This document shows, piece by piece, positions 1-7,394 of a DNA stretch of 10,930 nucleotides. The DNA comes from Verrucomicrobiota bacterium. Lineage in GTDB: Bacteria > Verrucomicrobiota > Verrucomicrobiia > Opitutales > Oceanipulchritudinaceae. A program made the translations under genes and the position numbers. Positions within the stretch are counted from its first letter, which is position 1. The number at the start of each line of letters is the position of its first letter. The stretch is taken from assembly GCA_009908535.1 (NCBI GenBank), contig JAAAOD010000166.1, positions 1 to 10,930 on the forward strand. Reading direction: 5' to 3'. The notes under the pieces are model-generated. The model ran no database searches. It was given only the letters and a program-made list of their open reading frames with translations, and was not told the DNA's origin.

Positions 1-609
1 GACGGCTACACCGAGCGCAGCCGGCCGTTTATCGAGGCAAGCCTCGACTGGGATGAAGTGGACGGGCTCGACCTGCACGGGACGGAAACGACGCCGTTGC
101 AGCCGTGGACGGCCGACCTTTGGCAGCGGGCGCGCGCGGCGGGGAAAGGAACAAAGGCGCACGCGGGCGAGTTTGCCGGACCGGCTTTTGTCGAGCGAGT
201 GATGGATGAACTCGGCGTCCGCCGCATCCAGCACGGGACGCGCGCGGCCGAATCCCCTGAGCTGGTGCGGCGATTGCGCGAGGAAGGGGCGGTTCTCGAC
301 ATGTGCCCGATCAGCAACCTCAAATTGCGCGTCGTCCCCTCTCTCTCGGAACACCCGGTGCGGCATCTGCACGACGAGGGGGTAATGGTGACGGTCAACA
401 CCGACGACCCTGTTTCCTTCGGCAATACGCTGACCGAGGAGTACACGGTACTGCACCAGGAACTCGGCTTCAGTTATGCGGAGCTCGGGGAGGTGGCGGC
501 GAACGGATTCCGCAACGCGCAGGCGGACGAGAGCTGGATTGCCGCTTGTATCGAGGAGATTACGGGAGCGGTCCGCGAGAGTGACAGGCGCGGTGCGCCG
601 GAGACCTGA
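1..609 (+). CDS. Adenosine deaminase family protein, C-terminal part (5' end outside window)
   Basis: Open from the first base of the window to the TGA at 607-609, giving 202 codons. The true start lies upstream; family members are usually about 330-350 residues. Seen motifs, in fragment numbering, are HAGE at 54-57, HG at 78-79, CPISN at 102-106 and NTDDP at 133-137. These match the adenosine/adenine deaminase metal and catalytic motifs: the HAGE glutamate is the proton shuttle and the first Asp of the DD pair binds the catalytic zinc. The family hydrolytically deaminates purine nucleosides or bases (adenosine to inosine, or adenine to hypoxanthine) in the cytoplasm for purine salvage. The segment DLHGTE at 24-29 stands where adenosine deaminases usually have DLAGDE, so substrate may differ from adenosine; adenine or a modified adenosine is possible. 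The next gene starts 3 bases after the stop. Confidence 0.9.
   Translation, partial: DGYTERSRPFIEASLDWDEVDGLDLHGTETTPLQPWTADLWQRARAAGKGTKAHAGEFAGPAFVERVMDELGVRRIQHGTRAAESPELVRRLREEGAVLDMCPISNLKLRVVPSLSEHPVRHLHDEGVMVTVNTDDPVSFGNTLTEEYTVLHQELGFSYAELGEVAANGFRNAQADESWIAACIEEITGAVRESDRRGAPET
600..603 (+). promoter_or_regulatory. Ribosome binding site supporting the GTG start of the pseudouridine synthase gene
   Basis: GGAG sits 9 bases before the GTG at 613 and lies inside the last codons of the deaminase gene. It supports GTG at 613 as the start and coupled translation of the two genes. It is one of the few clear Shine-Dalgarno sequences in the window. Confidence 0.5.
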
Positions 610-612
610 GCA

Positions 613-1545
613 GTGGCCGGGGAGTTCGAGTGGACGGTCCCTGAGGGAACCCCTTCCGGCCGGGCGGACAGGTTGCTGGCGCGATGCCTGCCGGAACGGA
701 GCCGCACGCGCTGGCAGAAGCTTTTCGCGGAGGGTCGCATCTGGACGGAGGAACGCGTGCTTTGCCAGCGCGACCGCCTCCGCGCCGGCGATGTTGTCTG
801 GTATTCCCTGCCGGACCCGGTTCCGCTGCCGCTGCGCCCGGTGGCGATGAATTTGAAGGTTGCTTACGAGGACGATGAGCTGCTCGTGGTGGACAAGGCG
901 GCCGGCGTGGTGGTCCATCCGGGTGCGGGAACCGGGGAGGATACGCTCGTGCACGGGCTTCTGCATCACTGTGGGGACAGCCTCCGCGGCATCGGCGGGA
1001 CCGAACGCCCGGGCATTGTACACCGTCTCGACAGGGAAACGAGCGGTCTGCTGGTGGTGGCCAAGACCGACGCGGCCTTCCGCGGGCTGGCCGAACAGTT
1101 CATGGAGCGTTCCGTGCGAAAGGAATACCGTGCCCTTGTCGCGGGGATCCCGGAACCGTCCGAAGGCCTTATCGAGGAAGCGATCGGACGCCATCCGAGG
1201 CAGCGGACGCGCATGTGCTGTCGACCGGACGGGCGGGCTGCGAAAAGCCAATACCGGGTCGAAGAAAGGTGGGGGACCTGCGCCGCGCGCGTGGCTGTCC
1301 GAATCCATACCGGGCGCACCCACCAGATCCGCGTGCATATGAAGGCGATCGGGCACCCGCTGCTCGGGGACTCTTTGTACGGTGGCAGGGGCGTCGGTGC
1401 CGGCACGGCCCCGCGGGTGATGCTGCATGCCGCCCGGCTGGGCTTCCGGCATCCGGTGAGCGGCAAGGATCTCGATCTACGCAGGGAGCCGCCGGAAGAC
1501 TTTCTTGAAGTGGAAACGCGCCTTGCCGGCGGGGAAAGCCGTTGA
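613..1545 (+). CDS. RluD/RluA-family 23S rRNA pseudouridine synthase
   Basis: This 310-residue protein has the length and layout of the RluA/RluC/RluD family. An S4-like RNA-binding domain covers roughly residues 12-70, with basic residues and the segment LRAGD at 57-61. The catalytic domain covers about 80-250. The diagnostic motif HRLDRETSG at 137-145 holds the catalytic aspartate, D140. KEYRALV at 170-176 and GRTHQIRVHM at 234-243 are further family motifs. The enzyme isomerises uridine to pseudouridine in structured RNA. RluD itself modifies helix 69 of 23S rRNA, but the exact target cannot be read from the sequence, so no symbol is given. Start is GTG with GGAG 9 bases upstream, 3 bases after the deaminase stop, so the genes are probably co-transcribed. 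The stop is TGA at 1543-1545. Confidence 0.93.
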   Translation: MAGEFEWTVPEGTPSGRADRLLARCLPERSRTRWQKLFAEGRIWTEERVLCQRDRLRAGDVVWYSLPDPVPLPLRPVAMNLKVAYEDDELLVVDKAAGVVVHPGAGTGEDTLVHGLLHHCGDSLRGIGGTERPGIVHRLDRETSGLLVVAKTDAAFRGLAEQFMERSVRKEYRALVAGIPEPSEGLIEEAIGRHPRQRTRMCCRPDGRAAKSQYRVEERWGTCAARVAVRIHTGRTHQIRVHMKAIGHPLLGDSLYGGRGVGAGTAPRVMLHAARLGFRHPVSGKDLDLRREPPEDFLEVETRLAGGESR

Positions 1546-1576
1546 CCGGACGCCCCCGTGCGGCACACTTCCGCGC

Positions 1577-2263
1577 ATGAAAGCGCGAGACCTTTTTACC
1601 TGGCCGGAAGGGCTCCCCTTCGCCGAATGGTTTTCCATGGAGGCCCATCCGTGGGAGTGGTTGCCGCGGATCCGGGAAGCCCTGGCGGGCTTTCCCTTTT
1701 CCGGGCATGCCGGGAAAGGACCCGCCATTCCTCCCGGCGTGGAGGTGCAGGGCGACGTCTACCTGGATTCCTCCGTCAAGCTGCCGCACACTGCGACCCT
1801 GCACGGACCGGCGTGGATCGGGCCGGAGGTGGAGATTCGTCCGGGGGCCTATGTCCGGGGCAATGTCATTGTCGGGGCGGGATCCGTCCTCGGAAATTCC
1901 TGCGAGTACAAGAATTGCCTCCTCATGGAGAAGGTGGAGACGCCCCACTACAATTATGTCGGAGACAGTATCCTCGGGAACCGGGCGCATCTCGGGGCAG
2001 GGGTCATCTGCGCAAACCTGCGCCTCGCCCGCGACGAAGTGGTGGTACGGCTCGAGGACGAACGCTTCCGCACGGGCCTGCACAAGGTGGGGGCTTTTCT
2101 TGGCGACGGGGCGGAGGCCGGCTGCAACAGCGTCCTGCAACCCGGAACGATCCTCGGCCAGCGGGCCGCCGTCATCAGCATGCCCTTCAGCGGCTACCTG
2201 CCCGCCGGCAAGATCGCCATTGCGCAGGTGCCCTACCGGGTGCTGAGTCGCCCGGAGTCGTAG
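1577..2263 (+). CDS. Free-standing left-handed beta-helix protein resembling the GlmU acetyltransferase domain
   Basis: The 228-residue protein consists mostly of imperfect hexapeptide repeats (about residues 52-205), as in left-handed beta-helix acyltransferases. The segment PHYNYVGDS at 123-131 resembles the GlmU region around its acetyltransferase histidine (H363 in E. coli), which would make H124 the equivalent. GAGVICANLR at 140-149 resembles the following GlmU loop. The N-terminal uridylyltransferase domain of GlmU is absent, so a UDP-GlcNAc diphosphorylase label would be wrong. A likely role is acetylation or binding of a sugar phosphate or nucleotide sugar for the cell envelope; this is inference. 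The ATG at 1577 was chosen because the domain begins right after it; the frame stays open upstream but overlaps the previous gene. No Shine-Dalgarno sequence is evident. It lies 31 bases after the pseudouridine synthase gene and ends 15 bases from the convergent DUF1015 gene. Confidence 0.8.
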   Translation: MKARDLFTWPEGLPFAEWFSMEAHPWEWLPRIREALAGFPFSGHAGKGPAIPPGVEVQGDVYLDSSVKLPHTATLHGPAWIGPEVEIRPGAYVRGNVIVGAGSVLGNSCEYKNCLLMEKVETPHYNYVGDSILGNRAHLGAGVICANLRLARDEVVVRLEDERFRTGLHKVGAFLGDGAEAGCNSVLQPGTILGQRAAVISMPFSGYLPAGKIAIAQVPYRVLSRPES

Positions 2264-2278
2264 CGGGTTCCCTTCACT

Positions 2279-3496
2279 TCAGAAGGTGTGGATGAAAAAG
2301 CCCGAGCGCAGCTTGGGCTCAAACCATGTGCTCTTTGGCGGCATGATCTGGCCGGCGTCGGCGATGTCCATCAACTGCTCCACCGTGACAGGGTAGAGGG
2401 AGAAGGCGACCCCGGCCTCGCCGGATTCCACTTTCTCGCGCAGGTAGGCCTCCCCGCGGATGCCGCCGACAAACTCGACCCGGTCGCTGGTACGCGGATC
2501 GTCGATCCCGAGGAGCGGTTGCAGCACGTTGTCCTGGAGAAGGCTGACGTCGAGGCGGCTGGCCGGATCGGCCTCCTCGGGTACGGGCAGGTGGAGGCTG
2601 CGCCAGTTATCCCCGAGGTAGAAGCGGATCTCGCCGGGACGGGAAGCCTGGCCGTCGCTTTCCTCCTGAACAGGGGCGCGCGTCTGCAGTTGCTGCAGGA
2701 AACTGCCCTTTTCGAGCCCGTTGAGGTCGAAGACAACCCGGTTGTAGGGAAGGATCTGCAGTTCGTCGGCCGGAAAGAGCACGGTCAGGAACCAGTTGTA
2801 ATCCTCGTCGCCGGTGTGTCCGGGATTGGCTTCGCGGCGCTCACGCGCGACGCGCGCGGCGGAGGCGGCCCGGTGGTGGCCGTCGGCGACATAGCTTTGC
2901 GGCACCTCTTCAAAGGCGGAACGGAGCGCATCCCCCTCGGTGATCCTCCAGATGCGGTGCCGGATGCCGTCCTCCGTGGCCAGGTCGTAGAGCGGTTCCC
3001 CTTCCCCGGCGCGTTCCATGAGGCCGGCAAGGGCATCCGTCTGGCGGTAAGTGAGAAAGACCGGGCCGGTATTGGCACCGAGGGTGGAGGTCAGGCGCGT
3101 GCGGTCGTTTTCCTTCTCCACCCGCGTCTTTTCATGCTTCCTGATGCGGTCCTCGTCGTAGTCCTGAACATGCGAGAGGGCGACGACCCCACGCTGGCGG
3201 TGGCTGTTCATCTGCAGCTCGTAGAGGTAGGCGCAGGGCTTGTCTTCGCGCTGCAGGTGGCCGTCCTCCTGCAGTTGGCGCAGATTCGCCGCCGCTTTTT
3301 CGTACACCTCGCCGGCGTACGGATCCTGGCCCTCCGGAAAGTCGATTTCCGGCCGGACGACATGGAGAAAGCTCAGCGGGTTGCCCTCCGCCATCGCACG
3401 GGCTTCGGCCGTATTCACGACGTCGTAGGGAAGCGAGACCAGCTTCTCCACCGAGGCGGCCGCGGGCCGCAGTCCTTGAAAAGTTCGAATGCGCAT
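2279..3496 (-). CDS. DUF1015 family protein
   Basis: This 405-residue protein has the usual length of the DUF1015 (COG4198) family. Recognisable features are an N-terminal segment with SLPYDVV at 21-27, the signature YVADGHHRA at 202-210, and a C-terminal motif beginning MPPKSTWF at 385-392 that ends in GFFIH. No signal peptide or membrane segment is seen, so it is probably cytoplasmic. The biochemical function is not established as far as I know. From memory, these genes often neighbour serine biosynthesis genes (serC, serA) in Bacteroidetes and Clostridia. The DGHHR motif recalls ParB/sulfiredoxin-fold serine kinases, but both points are unverified. The ATG at 3496 begins the conserved sequence; an in-frame TTG at 3550 would add 18 unconserved-looking residues. 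The gene lies downstream of the topoisomerase gene across a 78-base gap and converges on the beta-helix gene with no obvious terminator between them. Confidence 0.88.
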   Translation of the reverse strand: MRIRTFQGLRPAAASVEKLVSLPYDVVNTAEARAMAEGNPLSFLHVVRPEIDFPEGQDPYAGEVYEKAAANLRQLQEDGHLQREDKPCAYLYELQMNSHRQRGVVALSHVQDYDEDRIRKHEKTRVEKENDRTRLTSTLGANTGPVFLTYRQTDALAGLMERAGEGEPLYDLATEDGIRHRIWRITEGDALRSAFEEVPQSYVADGHHRAASAARVARERREANPGHTGDEDYNWFLTVLFPADELQILPYNRVVFDLNGLEKGSFLQQLQTRAPVQEESDGQASRPGEIRFYLGDNWRSLHLPVPEEADPASRLDVSLLQDNVLQPLLGIDDPRTSDRVEFVGGIRGEAYLREKVESGEAGVAFSLYPVTVEQLMDIADAGQIMPPKSTWFEPKLRSGFFIHTF

Positions 3497-3518
3497 AGAG
3501 GCCCCAGTTGATGGCAAG

Positions 3519-3565
3519 GCCCCCAGCGGGGCAAGAGCGGATCTGTCCAAGGCTTTCAGGCCTTG
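3519..3565 (-). other. Two small inverted repeats between the topoisomerase and DUF1015 genes
   Basis: Two potential hairpins lie in the 78-base gap. CAAGGC at 3548-3553 pairs with GCCTTG at 3560-3565 across a 6-base loop. GCCCC at 3519-3523 pairs with GGGGC at 3528-3532 across a 4-base loop. Neither is followed by a T-run on the minus strand, so they are not classical intrinsic terminators. They could protect the 3' end of the topoisomerase transcript, attenuate DUF1015 expression, or be chance in GC-rich DNA. Confidence 0.25.
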
Positions 3566-3574
3566 TTCTGCCCG

Positions 3575-6115
3575 TCAATCCGACGAACTCTTCTTCTTCG
3601 CGGCCTTTTTGGCGGCTTTTTTGCGCGGGGGGAATTCGAAGCCGATCTGGCCGCGGGGCTTGAGAATGAGAAAGGCATCGAAGAGGCGGCCGGTGCGCTT
3701 GGATTTGAAGCCCTTGATGAGGCCGGTTTTTCCTTCCTCGAGGAGCCTGGTCACTTCCTCCCGCGGGACGGTTTTCCCGAGCATGGTGCGGGAGAGGCGG
3801 AAGGTGTCGCCGGGTTCGTCCTGCAGGCTGCGCGAGCAGGCGTAGGCGTTGGGGGTCTCGTAGACCTGGGCGCCGGATTCCCTGAAGGTCCCGACGACGG
3901 GAAGGTCGTCGAGGTTGACCTGTTCGCCGTTCTCGCGGTCGCGGTTGGATTCCCCGAAGTCAAAGCTGACCTTGTTCATGGGGTCGAGCCGCAACATGGC
4001 GGAGAAGGGCTTGCCGGCCTTGGAGCGGAAACCGTCGAGGGGGCCGACGAGGCGCTCCTGCACAAGGGTCTGGATTTCCTCCTCGGAAAGTTTCCGGTTG
4101 GAGATGGTCTTGTAGATGGTGAGCTCGCCGTCCTGCGACTTGTAGGAGCGCAGCAGCTCCTTCATTGGTTTGTTGTCGGTGGGGGAAACGATGCTGCTTT
4201 CCGGCGCGGCTTCCTCGTCCTCCTCGAAATTCTTGACGCGGTCGACGATGAGCTTGGTGAGGTCGGTGATCCCGCGCATGAACTCGCTGCGGGAAATGCG
4301 CCCGTGCTCCATATCACGGAGTTTCTTTTCCCATTCGCCGGTGAGGTCGGGCCGGGTGAGGGCCTCGGCCTGCACAGCCTTGAGAAACTCGAAAAGGTTC
4401 TCCGCCTTGGCGGTGGGGAGCAGGTGCCGACCTTCGCGCTCGAGGTATTTCTCCTTGATGAGGTGGTCGATGATGTTGGCGCGGGTGGCGGGTGTCCCGA
4501 GGCCGGATTCCTTCATGGCCTCGGCGAGGTCCTCGTCCTCGACGAGTTTACCGGCGCCTTCCATGGCGGAGAGAAGGGTGGCCTCGGTGAAGCGCTGGGG
4601 CGGCTTGGTCGCCTCCTCGAGCAGCTCGAAGGCGGCGGCGCGCGCCTTGTGGGCGTCGGGATCGTCGAGATGGGCGTCCCGGTTGGTTTCGCTGAGCCAG
4701 TCCGGATTCTTGTCCGGATCGGTGAGTGGGGGCAGCTCGCTCTTGGCGGCGGCCTTCCCGTAAACCTCGAGGTAGCCCGGCTTCACGAGGACCTTCCCCT
4801 CGGTCTTGAACGTGAAGGTCTTGACGGTGGTCAGGCGCGTGGTGACATCGAATTCGGCGGGCGGAAAGAAGATGGCGACAAAGCGTTGGCAGACCATCTC
4901 GTAGATGCGCGATTCCTCGGAGGTCAGTTTCTTCGGTTTTTCTCCGGTGGGGATGATGGCGAAGTGGTCGCTGACCTGCTTGTTGTTGAAGATGCGCTTG
5001 TTCGGCTTGACCCAGTCGTTGGAAAGGACCTTCTGCGCGGAGTCGGCGATGGGACCGTCGAGGTTGCCGAGGGTCTGCTTGACGGTGTCGATGTAATCCT
5101 CCGGCAGGGCGCGGCTGTCCGTCCGCGGGTAGGTGAGGAGCTTGTGCTTCTCGTAGAGGTTCTGCGCGATCTGCAGGGTGCGGCCGGCGCCGTAGCCGTA
5201 GCGGCCGTTGGCTTCCCGCTGCAGCGAGGTCAGGTCGTAAAGGCGGCCACTGGACTGCTTGCTGCGCTTTTTCTCGTCCTTGACGAGGCCGCCGGGCATG
5301 TCGTTGAGCTGGGCAAGGATGCCCTCGGCGACTTCGTTTTCCCAGAAGCGGTCGGCCTTGTCGTGGGGATCGGTCTTGTCGACCGGACTGGGACGCTGGA
5401 GAACGCCGACGTATTCCCCTTCCGCTACATTGAAGGTGCCCTCGACGCGCCAGTAGCTCCGGGGCTCAAAGCCGCGGATGGCGTATTCGCGCTCGAGGAC
5501 GATGGAGAGGGTGGGGGTCTGCACGCGCCCGACGGTGGCGACGCCCTTGCTGCGGCCGAACATCCGTTTGGTGAGGGCGCGGGTGCCGTTGATGCCGATG
5601 AGCCAGTCCGCCTCCGAGCGGGAGCGGGCGGCGTCCTGCAGGCCCTGCATGCGCTCCGGATCCCAGAGCTTGTCGAAGGCTTCCTTGATCGCCTTCGGCG
5701 TCATGGACTGCATCCAGACGCGCTCAAACGGTTTTTTGCTCTTCGTCAGTTCGTAGATGTAGGTGAAAATCAACTCGCCCTCGCGTCCGGCGTCACAGGC
5801 GTTGAGGATCTCGTCGACGTCCTTGCGCTGCATCTGCTTCTTGAGCAACTGGAAGCGGTCCTTGCTCCGCTTGTCGCCGATGGGCTTGAGCTGGAAGGCA
5901 TCGGGAATGATCGGCAGGGCGGCGAGCCGCCAGAAGCCGTATTCCTTTTTGTCGATGTCCTCGGGCATGAAGAGTTCGACGAGGTGCCCGGCGGCGGCGG
6001 TGATCACGTAGTGATCGTTCTCATACACATCGCCGTCTTTCTTGAAGCGCCCGAGGGCGCTGGCGATGTCGCGGGCGACGCTCGGTTTTTCGGCGATGAC
6101 GAGTTTTTTGCTCAT
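3575..6115 (-). CDS. topB: Type IA DNA topoisomerase, topoisomerase III (TopB) type, with C-terminal repeats
   Basis: This 846-residue enzyme relaxes or decatenates DNA by transient cleavage of one strand. An N-terminal Toprim domain (about 1-150) has the catalytic glutamate E9 in AEKPSVA and the acidic motif DAGREGE at 108-114, the form I recall from Bacillus-type topoisomerase III rather than the DPDREGE of TopA. GRVQTPTL at 196-203 is a family motif. The active-site tyrosine is Y329 in LTYPRTDSR, with R331 beside it. GLGTPATRA at 538-546 lies in the central region. After about residue 655 come two topoisomerase C-terminal repeats (about 660-720 and 755-828) instead of four-cysteine zinc fingers, then a lysine/alanine tail from 831. 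The ATG at 6115 opens directly on the Toprim domain; an in-frame extension to 6169 adds a proline-rich stretch overlapping the upstream gene and is unlikely. The aminotransferase stop is 37 bases upstream. Confidence 0.93.
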   Translation of the reverse strand: MSKKLVIAEKPSVARDIASALGRFKKDGDVYENDHYVITAAAGHLVELFMPEDIDKKEYGFWRLAALPIIPDAFQLKPIGDKRSKDRFQLLKKQMQRKDVDEILNACDAGREGELIFTYIYELTKSKKPFERVWMQSMTPKAIKEAFDKLWDPERMQGLQDAARSRSEADWLIGINGTRALTKRMFGRSKGVATVGRVQTPTLSIVLEREYAIRGFEPRSYWRVEGTFNVAEGEYVGVLQRPSPVDKTDPHDKADRFWENEVAEGILAQLNDMPGGLVKDEKKRSKQSSGRLYDLTSLQREANGRYGYGAGRTLQIAQNLYEKHKLLTYPRTDSRALPEDYIDTVKQTLGNLDGPIADSAQKVLSNDWVKPNKRIFNNKQVSDHFAIIPTGEKPKKLTSEESRIYEMVCQRFVAIFFPPAEFDVTTRLTTVKTFTFKTEGKVLVKPGYLEVYGKAAAKSELPPLTDPDKNPDWLSETNRDAHLDDPDAHKARAAAFELLEEATKPPQRFTEATLLSAMEGAGKLVEDEDLAEAMKESGLGTPATRANIIDHLIKEKYLEREGRHLLPTAKAENLFEFLKAVQAEALTRPDLTGEWEKKLRDMEHGRISRSEFMRGITDLTKLIVDRVKNFEEDEEAAPESSIVSPTDNKPMKELLRSYKSQDGELTIYKTISNRKLSEEEIQTLVQERLVGPLDGFRSKAGKPFSAMLRLDPMNKVSFDFGESNRDRENGEQVNLDDLPVVGTFRESGAQVYETPNAYACSRSLQDEPGDTFRLSRTMLGKTVPREEVTRLLEEGKTGLIKGFKSKRTGRLFDAFLILKPRGQIGFEFPPRKKAAKKAAKKKSSSD

Positions 6116-6152
6116 GGCGAAGGGAGGGATGGGGGTAGGCTCGGGTGCCGGT

Positions 6153-7238
6153 TCAGGAAGTGTAACCAAGGGCGGCGAGGGTCTCGTCGAGCTGGCGGAG
6201 GAGCGTCTCCATGGTCTCGTCGGTCTCGTCGCCCATGTTGGAAATGCGGAAGGTTTTTCCTTTGATCTTCCCGTAGCCGGCGTCGATGGCGCAGTTGTAG
6301 TGTTCCTTGAGGTGGGCGATGATGGCGGGAAGGTCCCATTCGTGCAGGTTTTTCACGCAGGAGAGGGACTTGGAGGCGAAGGCGCGCGGCGGCAGGGTTT
6401 CGAGCCCGTGGCGGTCGATCCAAGCGTGGACTTTGGCATTGAGACGGGCGTGGCGCTCAAAGCGGGCGTCCAGTCCCTCTTCGAAGATCTCTTCGAGCTT
6501 GGCGCGGAGGCCGAAGATGAGCGGAATGACCGGGGTCGACGGCGTCATGCCTTTCTCGTGGTTCTTGCGGAATTCGAGGAAGTCGAAGTAGTAGCCGCGG
6601 TCGGCCAGTTTTTCGGCGCGTTCATGGGCGCGCGGGGAGGCGCTGAAGAGGGCCATGCCGGGCGGCAGGGCGAGGGCCTTCTGGCTGCCGGTGAGGAGGA
6701 CGTCGATCCCGAGTTCATCCTTCGGAATTTTCAGGACGGAGAAGGAACTGACGGAGTCGACGATGGAGATGACCTCCGGGAATTCGCGCACCACGGCCAT
6801 GATCTCGGCGAGCGGGTTCATGGTCCCGGTGGAGGTCTCGTTGTGGATGAAGGTGACGGTGTCGTAGGCGCCGGTGGACAGCTCCCTGCGGACGTCCTCG
6901 GGGTCGATGGGCGTGCCCCAGTCGTACTTGATGGCACCGGCATCCTTGCCGCAGCGCTTCGCGACGTCGTGCCATTTGTCGGAAAAGGCGCCGGAGCAGA
7001 TATTCAGGACCTTTTTTTCGGTCAGGTTGCGCAGGGCGCCTTCCATGACGCCCCATGCGGAGCTGGTGGAAATGTAAACGGGATCCCCGGTGAAGAAGAG
7101 CTGCTGCAGGCGCGGCTGCACGGATTGGTACAGCTCGACGAAGTCGGGGCTGCGGTGGCCGAAGACCGGGGTGGTCATGGCCTTGTAGACGGAGGGCGAG
7201 ACCTCGACGGGTCCGGGAATGAAGAGTTTGTACGACAT
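6153..7238 (-). CDS. Class V aminotransferase, alanine-glyoxylate / serine-pyruvate type
   Basis: The 361-residue protein is a full-length PLP-dependent fold-type I transaminase. The N-terminal segment has LFIPGPVEV at 5-13 and HRS at 28-30. HNETSTG at 132-138, the pyridine-binding aspartate D161 in VDSVSS, and GSQKAL at 184-189 with the Schiff-base lysine K187 closely resemble alanine-glyoxylate aminotransferase. R331 in RISNMGD probably binds the substrate carboxylate. Relatives transfer amino groups among alanine, serine, glyoxylate and pyruvate. In some archaea and bacteria a relative replaces SerC as phosphoserine aminotransferase, so a serine or glycine role is plausible but not shown. 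The ATG at 7238 starts right at the conserved N-terminus; no clear Shine-Dalgarno sequence is seen. It is the first gene of the minus-strand block, so its promoter is expected in the divergent gap above 7238. Confidence 0.92.
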   Translation of the reverse strand: MSYKLFIPGPVEVSPSVYKAMTTPVFGHRSPDFVELYQSVQPRLQQLFFTGDPVYISTSSAWGVMEGALRNLTEKKVLNICSGAFSDKWHDVAKRCGKDAGAIKYDWGTPIDPEDVRRELSTGAYDTVTFIHNETSTGTMNPLAEIMAVVREFPEVISIVDSVSSFSVLKIPKDELGIDVLLTGSQKALALPPGMALFSASPRAHERAEKLADRGYYFDFLEFRKNHEKGMTPSTPVIPLIFGLRAKLEEIFEEGLDARFERHARLNAKVHAWIDRHGLETLPPRAFASKSLSCVKNLHEWDLPAIIAHLKEHYNCAIDAGYGKIKGKTFRISNMGDETDETMETLLRQLDETLAALGYTS

Positions 7239-7394
7239 GAAGGTGCGGTTCGGTTCAGGCCGGGAGCGAACGTTACCCGGGCTCAGAATGCCTGTGTAAA
7301 GGGGGCGGTGTCGGGACCGTCAAGGAACTTTCCCGCCCGATTTCGGGGAGGACGACGGGGGAGCGGTCCCGTTTTGGGTTGCCCCGGCGGCGGC
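7239..7394. promoter_or_regulatory. Divergent intergenic region between the aminotransferase and lipid gene blocks
   Basis: This 156-base gap separates genes transcribed away from each other, so it should carry promoters for both blocks. Besides the candidate minus-strand promoter listed separately, it holds an inverted repeat GGGACCG (7313-7319) / CGGTCCC (7364-7370) enclosing a small CCCG-ATTT-CGGG stem. It also holds CCGGG (7260-7264) / CCCGG (7276-7280), 11 bases apart around an AACGTT. No convincing plus-strand -35/-10 pair is seen, nor a Shine-Dalgarno sequence before the ATG at 7395. Confidence 0.5.
7293..7323 (-). promoter_or_regulatory. Candidate sigma-70-like promoter for the aminotransferase-topoisomerase-DUF1015 block
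   Basis: On the minus strand, TTGACG (7318-7323) resembles a -35 box and TACACA (7293-7298) a weak -10 box, 19 bases apart. Reading TTTACA (7295-7300) as the -10 gives 17 bases. Transcription would begin near 7286, about 50 bases before the ATG at 7238. The -10 match is poor, so this is tentative. Confidence 0.3.

Noticed and set aside
1169..2140. A 323-codon minus-strand open frame across the pseudouridine synthase and beta-helix genes
   Set aside because: It spans two real genes and their junction, with a composition expected of GC-rich shadow frames and no domain motif.
2264..2278. A bidirectional terminator between the convergent beta-helix and DUF1015 genes
   Set aside because: Only 15 bases are available, with no inverted repeat or T-run.
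2288..3511. A 407-codon open frame on the plus strand opposite the DUF1015 gene
   Set aside because: Same in-register antisense effect; the minus-strand frame carries clear DUF1015 motifs.
6116..6169. An 18-residue N-terminal extension of the topoisomerase (proline-rich)
   Set aside because: It overlaps the aminotransferase 3' end and precedes the universal Toprim start; ATG at 6115 fits the family.
3563..6265. A 900-codon open frame on the plus strand opposite the topoisomerase gene
   Set aside because: It is in codon register with the minus-strand gene. Stops in that frame need TTA, CTA or TCA codons in the real gene, which are rare in GC-rich genes. The translation is low-complexity (G, V, L, E, D rich) with no recognisable motif.
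6042..7394. A 450-codon open extension upstream of the FAD oxidoreductase in the same frame, suggesting a giant fusion protein
   Set aside because: It is the antisense shadow of the aminotransferase gene continuing by chance through the gap. Oxidoreductase homology begins only after 7395.
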